11,155 nt of DNA from an uncultured Rhodanobacteraceae bacterium (GTDB taxonomy: Bacteria > Pseudomonadota > Gammaproteobacteria > Xanthomonadales > Rhodanobacteraceae). How positions within the stretch are numbered: the first letter of the stretch is position 1; each line of letters begins with the position of its first letter. Shown one piece after another: positions 1-6,918 of this stretch. Under the pieces are notes generated by a model that saw only the letters and a list, made by a program, of their open reading frames with translations, was not told where the DNA came from and ran no database searches. The stretch spans positions 1 to 11,155 of the forward strand of contig CAJXGK010000035.1 in NCBI GenBank assembly GCA_913053815.1, in the 5' to 3' direction. The position numbers were made by a program, and so were the translations under genes.

Positions 1-246
1 GATCCGGCTGCCAGTCGTAATCCGAAGCCACCGGCTTTTAGCTGGGGGAGTGTCCACTTCCAGCTGACCGTGCGGTAGAGGATTGTTACCAAGTAGAAGA
101 AAACGTGGTGGGCACTTTCGACCGAAGAGGTGTTGGTGATCTAGGTTTCGCTGTTCCCTAGGAAGGATCGGCACCGTGAACACGATGCTTCTACCAAAAT
201 GGACAAACTATGCTTTCAGCTGCCCATACGCTGCAGTTAACCAAAA
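1..246. other. Left-edge stretch without a supported gene
   Basis: I see no recognisable gene here. On the plus strand one frame is open from the edge to a TAG at 76-78 (25 codons, ending HFQLTVR), and another ends with TAA at 18-20, a few bases before a small hairpin (AAGCC at 25-29, GGCTT at 33-37) followed by TTTTA. Either could be the tail of a rightward gene lying off the edge. On the minus strand a GTG at 183-181 opens a frame that runs off the left edge, but its product is unfamiliar and its ribosome site is poor. The ten-base word ACCAAAATGG occurs at 193-202 and again at 240-249, where the second copy overlaps the tRNA 3' end. Confidence 0.4.
25..39 (+). terminator. Possible weak intrinsic terminator for a gene off the left edge
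   Basis: A perfect five-base-pair stem, AAGCC (25-29) with GGCTT (33-37) and a three-base loop, runs straight into TTTTA on the plus strand. One plus-strand frame has its TAA stop at 18-20, a position that would fit a transcript ending here. The stem is short and the T run only four bases, so this is tentative. It would serve a rightward gene of which almost nothing is inside the window. Confidence 0.25.
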
Positions 247-322
247 TGGTGGGCCCACCAGGATTCGAACCTGGAACCAAAGGATTATGAGTCCTCTGCT
301 CTAACCATTGAGCTATAGGCCC
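247..322 (-). tRNA. ileX: tRNA-Ile2 with CAU anticodon (lysidine-modified, AUA-decoding)
   Basis: The minus strand folds into a complete 76-base cloverleaf: a 7-bp acceptor stem, a D arm with GCTC/GAGC, the anticodon loop CTCATAA, a five-base variable loop, a T arm with loop TTCGAAT, and an encoded CCA end at 249-247. A CAU anticodon can mean initiator Met, elongator Met or Ile2. I chose Ile2 because the acceptor stem has C4-G69 and C5-G68, the pairs known to be read by lysidine synthetase TilS, and because the D and anticodon arms resemble E. coli ileX more than metT as I remember them. Its place on the same strand downstream of rpoD also matches ileX near rpoD in E. coli. After C34 becomes lysidine it would read AUA. 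Automated callers may label it Met. Confidence 0.88.
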
Positions 323-382
323 GGCGATGGAAGAACGCTCAGTCTACCTGCTTCGCAGCGTAACGACGACGGGTGGCTGCGG

Positions 383-410
383 ATTAAGCGTTGATGCCAT
401 GTGTGTTCAA
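383..410 (-). promoter_or_regulatory. Possible sigma-70 promoter for the tRNA gene
   Basis: On the minus strand TTGAAC (410-405) and CTTAAT (388-383) match the -35 and -10 hexamers at four of six positions each, with a 16-base spacer. The -35 overlaps the rarD stop codon (409-407). A start near 376 would leave a leader of about 50 bases before the tRNA 5' end. The tRNA could equally be read through from rarD or rpoD. Confidence 0.3.
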
Positions 411-1360
411 TGCACTTCTGCGGCATCGGTGCAGGCGGCCTGTACATCGGCGGCACTGCGCGTTGCGCGCCGGCGGCGGCGGAAGGCTAGTAGGGCGCTG
501 CTGCTGAGTAGGGCCAGAGCCAGCCAGATAATTGCGAAACCGATCCAGCGTGAGGTGGACATCGCCTCGTGCTCGACCGCCACGGCAATGATAAATTGCA
601 TGGATGGAGCCAGATATTGCAGCATTCCAAGCAAGCTTAAGGGAATGCGTTGAGCGGCGGCAGCAAACAAGGTTAGCGGCACCGCGGTGACAATCCCGGT
701 AGAGGCTAGCCACAATGCGCTATCCAATCCATGACTGGTGAAATGGGACTGGCCCCGACTGGATAGCCAGCCCAATACGATCAGCGCAATGGGAGCCAGC
801 AGTAGGGTTTCAATTGTCAGGCTAGTGACCGCGCCGGTGTGGCGTCCGGTAAAGCTTTTCAGCAAACCGTAGGTTCCGAAGCTGAAGGCTAGGGCCAGGG
901 CCAGCCAAGGTGGGTGGCCGTAGCCGATACCGATAATGACGACGGCCCCCAAGCCCAGTGTTACGGCTACCCACTGTAGCGGACGCAGGCGCTCGTGTAA
1001 TACCAGCACTCCCAGAAAAATCGATACCAGCGGATTGGTGAAGTAACCGAGCGAGGCCTGCAGGATCTCGCCATTATTGGCGGCATACACATACACCAGC
1101 CAATTGATAAGAATCAGTGTCGCTGAGAGGGCCAGTAAGCCCAGTCGACGTGGTTGCCGCAGGACTTGGACTACTTCTCCAATACGGTGAGTAAAAATCA
1201 GCAGCAACCCGCACAACAAGAGCGACCATAAGATGCGCTGCGCAACGATCTCGATAGGTGAAGCGAAGTCGAGCCGCAAAAAATACAGCGGCAGCATACC
1301 CCAGATAGCATAACTGCTGATGCCGAGCAGTAGGCCTTGGCGATGAGTCGTAGCGTCAAT
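407..1360 (-). CDS. rarD: RarD-type EamA-family permease; proposed ATT start
   Basis: This is an inner-membrane protein of the EamA (drug/metabolite transporter) superfamily, RarD subgroup. The substrate is not established; E. coli rarD was linked to chloramphenicol sensitivity only by naming history. The sequence has about ten hydrophobic segments and family stretches such as ASLGYFTNPLVSIFLGVLVL, HERLRPLQWVAV and GIVTAVPLTLFAAAAQR, and it ends in an arginine-rich tail. The first ATG (1297-1295) cuts off membrane segment 1. The same frame continues upstream without a stop to 1459-1457 and encodes RQGLLLGISSYAIWG, matching the start of E. coli RarD as I recall it (MDAKQTRQG, then TM1). The residue aligned with Met1 is an ATT codon at 1360-1358. 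No ATG, GTG or TTG lies in frame above 1297 and I see no clear ribosome site. From ATT the protein has 317 residues, from ATG 296. It may use a rare ATT start, or the start may be mutated. Family call is sure, start is not. Confidence 0.85.
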   Translation of the reverse strand: MDATTHRQGLLLGISSYAIWGMLPLYFLRLDFASPIEIVAQRILWSLLLCGLLLIFTHRIGEVVQVLRQPRRLGLLALSATLILINWLVYVYAANNGEILQASLGYFTNPLVSIFLGVLVLHERLRPLQWVAVTLGLGAVVIIGIGYGHPPWLALALAFSFGTYGLLKSFTGRHTGAVTSLTIETLLLAPIALIVLGWLSSRGQSHFTSHGLDSALWLASTGIVTAVPLTLFAAAAQRIPLSLLGMLQYLAPSMQFIIAVAVEHEAMSTSRWIGFAIIWLALALLSSSALLAFRRRRRATRSAADVQAACTDAAEVH

Positions 1361-1582
1361 GGAAACCGGGTGGGTCGGATCGCTAACGGGGATGCCTTGT
1401 TGGATGGGGGTGGCGGGTACGGAATGGAATCTCGAGCCGAAACGTAGCGATTGGGGTTAGAAACTACATCACGTCAGAGTGGTAAATTCATGACGTACCC
1501 CAAGGGTTTAGGCAGAGCTATTCGCTGTAGGTCTTACGACCACAATGTGACCGGTGACTCTACTGAATTTTATTCCCAACGC

Positions 1583-3460
<1,878 letters not shown>

Positions 3461-3490
3461 GCCACGCACCGTCGACATATAGAACCTATC

Positions 3491-3527
3491 AGTATAGCTA
3501 CATGGCACTGTTATAGCTAGTATTCAA
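3491..3527 (-). promoter_or_regulatory. Repeated promoter-like elements upstream of rpoD
   Basis: The minus strand just above rpoD carries two copies of TAGCTATA (3519-3512 and 3500-3493), continuing to give the -10-like hexamers TATAAC (3515-3510) and TATACT (3496-3491). An eight-base word TTGAATAC also occurs twice (3550-3543 and 3527-3520). No -35 hexamer sits at 16-18 bases from either -10, so I cannot assign a standard promoter, but the AT-rich repeats in a gap of about 120 bases are the likely rpoD control region. Confidence 0.35.
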
Positions 3528-3544
3528 GGGGCTGATATTGTTGT

Positions 3545-3565
3545 ATTCAAAGCGCCGGAAGCGCT
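3545..3565 (-). terminator. Small hairpin between dtd and rpoD (weak terminator or attenuator)
   Basis: On the minus strand AGCGC (3565-3561), a TTCCG loop and GCGCT (3555-3551) form a perfect five-bp stem about 20 bases after the dtd stop, followed by TTTGAA. The U run is too short for a strong intrinsic terminator. It could reduce read-through from dtd into rpoD or stabilise the dtd transcript end. Confidence 0.35.
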
Positions 3566-3583
3566 GCTTTTCGCTGACTCAGC

Positions 3584-4024
3584 TTAGCGCACCTGCAGGT
3601 GGAAGGTAACCGGCCCATCATTGACCAAGCTTACTTGCATATTGGCCCCAAACCGGCCGTTGGCCACATCTCGGTGGGCTTGTTGGGCCAGTTCGAGCAG
3701 GCGCGCAAACACCGGTTCGGCTTGCTCCGGGGCGGCAGCGGTAGAAAATCCGGGCCGCATACCTTTGCGGGTATTTGCGGCAAGGGTGAACTGGCTGATC
3801 AGCAACAGCCCCCCCCCGGTTTCATGCAGACTCCGGTTCATACGACCGGCGGCATCGGCAAACACCCGATAGCCGAGTAGGCGTTGCAGCATGCGTTGCG
3901 CTTGGGTTTCGCTATCATTGGGCTGGATAGCGACCAGGGCTAACAGGCCGGTACCGATCTCACCCACCACGCTGCCATCGACTTCGACCTGGGCTTTGCG
4001 GACCCTCTGGATCAATGCAATCAT
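3584..4024 (-). CDS. dtd: D-aminoacyl-tRNA deacylase
   Basis: The enzyme hydrolyses D-aminoacyl-tRNA (and glycyl-tRNA-Ala), recycling tRNA and keeping D-amino acids out of proteins in the cytoplasm; it acts as a homodimer. The 146-residue product is the usual length. It carries both hallmark motifs: SQFTLAA at 77-83, which places the active-site Thr, and NDGPVTF at 135-141 with the Gly-Pro motif. It starts MIALIQRV as the family does. The ATG is preceded on the minus strand by a good ribosome site, GAGGGTGA (4035-4028). A run of nine G on the coding strand (3817-3809) encodes Gly70-Gly72, an unusual slippage-prone tract in an essential-type reading frame. The gene is divergent from the lpxL-family gene and lies upstream of rpoD on the same strand. 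Confidence 0.97.
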   Translation of the reverse strand: MIALIQRVRKAQVEVDGSVVGEIGTGLLALVAIQPNDSETQAQRMLQRLLGYRVFADAAGRMNRSLHETGGGLLLISQFTLAANTRKGMRPGFSTAAAPEQAEPVFARLLELAQQAHRDVANGRFGANMQVSLVNDGPVTFHLQVR

Positions 4025-4178
4025 GATTCACCCTCGGTACTATCAGACAGGGCAGTGTTACTGCCGATCTATAGTGGGGCTCTCGTGGAGCCCGTTCAGC
4101 CTATCCGCCCGTCCCCCCACACCTACAAGATAAACCACGCTACATCATGCTCCAATCCTCATCAGCAAACCTGTCCCC
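4025..4178. promoter_or_regulatory. Divergent dtd/lpxL intergenic control region with two hairpins
   Basis: Both flanking genes start from this 154-base gap, so it must hold or receive promoters for each. Two perfect six-bp inverted repeats are visible: GGCAGT (4051-4056) with ACTGCC (4060-4065), loop GTT; and GGGCTC (4077-4082) with GAGCCC (4088-4093), loop TCGTG. Between them TATAGT (4070-4075, plus) resembles a -10 box, and its complement overlaps TATAGA on the minus strand. No -35 of standard spacing stands out. The hairpins could be operator sites or leader structures. Confidence 0.4.
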
Positions 4179-5120
4179 ATGCATCCCCGTGTTGCTCTGA
4201 CCTATGGCTTGCTGCGCCTGGCCCGCTGGTTGCCGTTGCGCTGGTTGCATGCGCTGGGAGCGGGTCTCGGTATTCTACTGTGGCGTTTGAATGGTCGAGA
4301 GCGGCATCACGTGGAGGTCAACCTGCAGATCGCCCGACCGCAGCTTGACGATAGGGAGCGGGCTCGACTAACCCGGGCCTGTCTTCAGGAGACGGGTCGC
4401 GGTTTGCTGGAGCTTGGCAAGGTGTGGGGCGGCAGTGCACGACATGCCCTGCAACTGGTCCGCGAAGTGCACGGTGAGGAACGCTTTATGCGAGCTCTGG
4501 CCAGTGGCCGGGGGCTGATTGTAGCGGCTCCACACCTGGGCTGTTGGGAACTTCTCAACCATTGGCTAGGTGCCCGTACCCAGCTGGCCATTCTGTATCG
4601 GCCCCCCCGTCAGCCACATTGGGAAGCCCTGTTGCGGCGCGTCCGAGGCCGCTTTGCTCCCGAGCAGATTCGTGCCAATAGCAGGGGAGTACGGGCGCTC
4701 TACAAGCGGCTGCGTGCAGGCGGAGTGGTCGGTATTCTTCCCGACCAGCAACCGCGCTCCGGTGAGGGGGCCTTTGCTCCTTTTTTCGGTATTCCCGCCG
4801 CCACCATGGTACTGTTGCCCCGTCTGGCTGCCCGTACCGGGGCTACCGTGTTATTTGGATTCATGGAGCGCCTCCCACGTGGCGCTGGATTTCGACTGCA
4901 CTGGCTGGACGCACCGCCGGAACTAAGTAACGCGGATCCATTACAAGCCAGTACTGCACTCAACCGCGGCGTTACAAGCTGTGTTGAGCAGGCTTTTACC
5001 CAATACCAGTGGATCTACAAACGCTGGTCCATGCGCCCCCAGCCTGATGATCCTGATCTGTATCGCATCTCCATGGCACAACTCAAGGCCTATTGCGTAG
5101 CTCAAGACGGCCGCCACTAA
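4179..5120 (+). CDS. LpxL/HtrB-family lipid A acyltransferase
   Basis: Members of this family sit on the inner face of the cytoplasmic membrane and move an acyl chain from acyl-ACP to a Kdo-lipid A precursor, finishing lipid A before export. The 313-residue product is close to the usual 300-310. Residues about 5-36 form the N-terminal hydrophobic anchor. The H-X4-E catalytic motif is at His119 and Glu124 (AAPHLGCWELLNHWL). The block ILPDQQPRSGEGAFAPFFG (186-204) and QYQWIYKRW (275-283) match conserved family blocks. I cannot tell lauroyl (LpxL), palmitoleoyl (LpxP) or myristoyl (LpxM) specificity, so I give no symbol. The ATG fits the family N-terminus but follows a CCCC run without a Shine-Dalgarno site. 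A run of seven C (4602-4608) encodes Arg-Pro-Pro of the conserved YRPPR block. The gene is divergent from dtd and is followed by a 355-base gap. Confidence 0.93.
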   Translation: MHPRVALTYGLLRLARWLPLRWLHALGAGLGILLWRLNGRERHHVEVNLQIARPQLDDRERARLTRACLQETGRGLLELGKVWGGSARHALQLVREVHGEERFMRALASGRGLIVAAPHLGCWELLNHWLGARTQLAILYRPPRQPHWEALLRRVRGRFAPEQIRANSRGVRALYKRLRAGGVVGILPDQQPRSGEGAFAPFFGIPAATMVLLPRLAARTGATVLFGFMERLPRGAGFRLHWLDAPPELSNADPLQASTALNRGVTSCVEQAFTQYQWIYKRWSMRPQPDDPDLYRISMAQLKAYCVAQDGRH

Positions 5121-5475
5121 CCAGCTTCCACGAAGGCCTGGAGGACGGCATGCGCAGGCCGCTTACGGACCAGGGTGAGGCCAACGATGTTTAATGCACC
5201 AACCCGATGCCTTCACGATCAAAGATGAATGATCCGAGGGAATCTTGTGCCAAGGGTTACGCCGGACCGGTTCTGGCTTGATGCCGGGACTGGCCAATGG
5301 GCCGCTGTCTTGGTGAGCGGTACCCAGACGATGGGGTAGGGGTGTTTTGTATTGCAGCCAGTGGTTTGGCATCCCTCTCATTGAGGCCGGGCATCGTGGT
5401 CAGTATCCTGGCACTTGTATCCGCCCCGGCTTGGCTCCAGCATAAAGTCTGCCCAGATCGACCAGGATCAACGCA
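5121..5475. other. 355-base gap between the acyltransferase and xerD
   Basis: I find no gene I trust here. Short open frames on both strands have no ribosome site or recognisable product, and the longest rightward one runs into xerD in another frame. There is no strong terminator after the acyltransferase; a GGCCT...AGGCC pair (from about 5135 to 5160) has a 16-base loop and no T tract. Near 5415 a TTGTAT and near 5441 a CATAAA hexamer resemble promoter elements, but the 20-base spacing is too long. The gap could hold the xerD promoter, a remnant gene or an unannotated RNA. Confidence 0.4.
5464..5467 (+). promoter_or_regulatory. xerD ribosome binding site, decides the GTG start
   Basis: AGGA lies eight bases upstream of the GTG at 5476-5478. 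No ATG occurs near the family start position, and the next in-frame GTG (5485) lacks such a site, so this Shine-Dalgarno match supports GTG 5476. Confidence 0.6.
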
Positions 5476-6381
5476 GTGCTTCCCGTGGCCCCCACAGACC
5501 AAATCGCTATCGATGCTTTTATCGAACGTCTGTGGGCTGAGGAGGGGCTGGCTCATTACACCCTAGCGGCCTATCGCAGTGATTTGCAGGGGTTTGCCCG
5601 CTGGCTTGCATTGCACCACAGTAACCTACTCGAAGCCGAACGCGCCGCCATTTTCGACTACCTTGCCAAGCGGGTAGGGCAGGGGCGTAAGGCTCGCAGT
5701 AACGCCCGGCTTCTGTCCAGCCTGAGACGGTTTTATAGGTCCAGAGTGCTCCGCGAAGGAGGCTCCGATCCGACGGTGCTGATTTCTGCACCAAAACTAC
5801 CTAGGGGGTTGCCCAAGGCCCTGTCCGAAGCCGACATCGAAGCCCTGCTCATTACTCCCGATCCGGATACGACGCTGGGTCTGCGCGATCGCACCTTGCT
5901 GGAGCTTATGTATGCCTGCGGTTTACGGGTGAGCGAATTGGTGCGACTTCCTTATGCGGCGGTCAATCTGCGCCAAGGCATCATCCGGGTCCATGGAAAA
6001 GGAGGTAAGGATCGCTTGATACCGATGGGTGAAATTGCTCAGGATTGGCTTGAACGCTACTTACGAGAGGCCCGTCCAGTACTAGCCCGAGGCGCCACTC
6101 CTGAAGCGCTGCTGCTTACCCGACTGGGGCAGGGGATGACTCGGCAGATGGCCTGGTATCTGATCAAACGTCACGCCCAAGCAGCCGGTATTCCAAGCTC
6201 ACGGATCTCCCCGCATGTGCTGCGGCATTCTTTTGCCACCCACTTACTCAATCACGGTGCTGATTTGCGCACCCTGCAGATGCTGCTGGGCCATGCCAGC
6301 CTCAGCACCACGCAGATTTACACTATGGTGGCGCGCGAAACTCTCAAGCGACTGCATGCTCGCCATCATCCCCGCGGCTAG
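5476..6381 (+). CDS. xerD: Site-specific tyrosine recombinase XerD
   Basis: XerD works with XerC and FtsK at dif in the terminus to resolve chromosome dimers before division. The 301-residue product starts with a GTG codon. The N-terminal SAM-like core-binding domain spans about 8-95 and the catalytic domain about 112-295. All six catalytic residues are present: Arg151 (CGLRVSEL), Lys175 (GKGGKDR), His247 and Arg250 (HVLRHSFATHLL), His273 (LGHASLSTTQ) and the nucleophile Tyr282 (TQIYTMVA). Each is three residues later than in E. coli XerD (148, 172, 244, 247, 270, 279, from memory). The ending LKRLHARHHPRG, with the HHPR tail, favours XerD over XerC. It stands alone, without mobile-element signs such as a tRNA target or attachment repeats, so I read it as the chromosomal housekeeping enzyme and not a phage integrase. 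Confidence 0.96.
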   Translation: MLPVAPTDQIAIDAFIERLWAEEGLAHYTLAAYRSDLQGFARWLALHHSNLLEAERAAIFDYLAKRVGQGRKARSNARLLSSLRRFYRSRVLREGGSDPTVLISAPKLPRGLPKALSEADIEALLITPDPDTTLGLRDRTLLELMYACGLRVSELVRLPYAAVNLRQGIIRVHGKGGKDRLIPMGEIAQDWLERYLREARPVLARGATPEALLLTRLGQGMTRQMAWYLIKRHAQAAGIPSSRISPHVLRHSFATHLLNHGADLRTLQMLLGHASLSTTQIYTMVARETLKRLHARHHPRG

Positions 6382-6394
6382 ATGATGGCTAATT

Positions 6395-6424
6395 TCTACA
6401 GAGATCGGGTCTACAGAGATTGGG
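6395..6424. repeat. Two-copy 15-base tandem repeat after xerD
   Basis: TCTACAGAGATCGGG (6395-6409) is followed at once by TCTACAGAGATTGGG (6410-6424), differing at one base. It starts 14 bases after the xerD stop. This looks like a simple tandem duplication. Nothing shows a function. Confidence 0.85.
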
Positions 6425-6480
6425 TATCTGGATTTGGTTTTGCAATTGACCGCGTCACAGGCTCTGTGATAGATCATTGT

Positions 6481-6507
6481 CGTTGGATTCTGCCGGGTAA
6501 TCCAACG
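6481..6507. repeat. Perfect nine-bp inverted repeat downstream of xerD
   Basis: CGTTGGATT (6481-6489) pairs fully with AATCCAACG (6499-6507) across a nine-base loop. It lies 100 bases after the xerD stop. Neither side has a T tract, so it is not a classic intrinsic terminator. It could be a Rho-dependent end stabiliser, part of a small RNA or a protein-binding site. A smaller perfect hairpin (TCACAG/CTGTGA, 6455-6469) lies just upstream. Confidence 0.7.
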
Positions 6508-6876
6508 CGATCTTTACGCAGTGATACGTGGCACTATGTCGCGGTTCAGGCGGGTAGCGGAGAACTAACGCGCTCGGTATTCACCATGACACACTCACCG
6601 AATTTTGGATCTCTGCTGCGCTTGAAAGGGGTGGCTGGAGGTTTGTATCCTGTGCAACTGATACCGGTTCTTATAACCGCGAAGTACAGCGTAGAAGGGC
6701 AATCCATTCGATCTTGAAGCGGGCGGGGCATCTCGTTCCAGCGGTCTCACGCCGGATCCCGAATCTTCTCCCCGTATGTCGGAAATCCAGGCAATAACGA
6801 GGATGTGTAGTTTCTCCGTACCGGGGGATATTGGCATGGTAAGCGTTCGGCAAGCTGTCTGCTCAAACGGAGTGAC

Positions 6877-6885
6877 TGCTATAAT
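6877..6885 (+). promoter_or_regulatory. Extended -10 promoter for purL
   Basis: TGC followed by TATAAT (6880-6885) is a perfect -10 hexamer with the TGn extension, which can compensate for a missing -35; no good -35 lies 16-18 bases upstream. Transcription would begin near 6892, giving a leader of about 27 bases before the purL ATG. I see no PurR-like palindrome. Confidence 0.65.
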
Positions 6886-6918
6886 AGACAGTCTCGTTAC
6901 TGCAGTGCCGCGTTCCCC

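Larger units (their letters stand above)
6382..6918. other. 537-base xerD-purL gap with hairpins and a tandem repeat
   Basis: An ATG directly abutting the xerD stop opens 111 codons (6382-6717), but there is no ribosome site, rare codons such as AGA and ATA are common, and the product is unfamiliar, so I do not call a gene. The gap contains a 15-base tandem duplication (6395-6424), two perfect hairpins (stems 6455-6460/6464-6469 and 6481-6489/6499-6507), a weaker one (6665-6669/6675-6679) and the purL promoter at its right end. It may be a xerD 3' region, a small RNA locus or decayed coding sequence. Confidence 0.45.

Noticed and set aside
1..183. Minus-strand GTG frame running off the left edge
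   Set aside because: Sixty open codons are not strong evidence, and the start context and product are unconvincing.
384..713. Overlapping frames of about 108 codons on both strands within rarD's 3' end
   Set aside because: Arginine- and cysteine-rich products in the shadow of the conserved rarD frame.
5476..6381. xerD as an integrase of a mobile element
   Set aside because: Sequence matches housekeeping XerD through the HHPR tail, and there are no attachment repeats, tRNA target or cargo genes beside it.
6382..6717. 111-codon frame abutting xerD as a real gene
   Set aside because: No ribosome site, rare-codon use unlike its neighbours and unfamiliar product; kept only as a finding to test.
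6841..6875. PurR-like operator upstream of purL
   Set aside because: The AAGCGTTCGGCAAGC stretch does not form the ACGCAAACGTTTGCGT-type palindrome.
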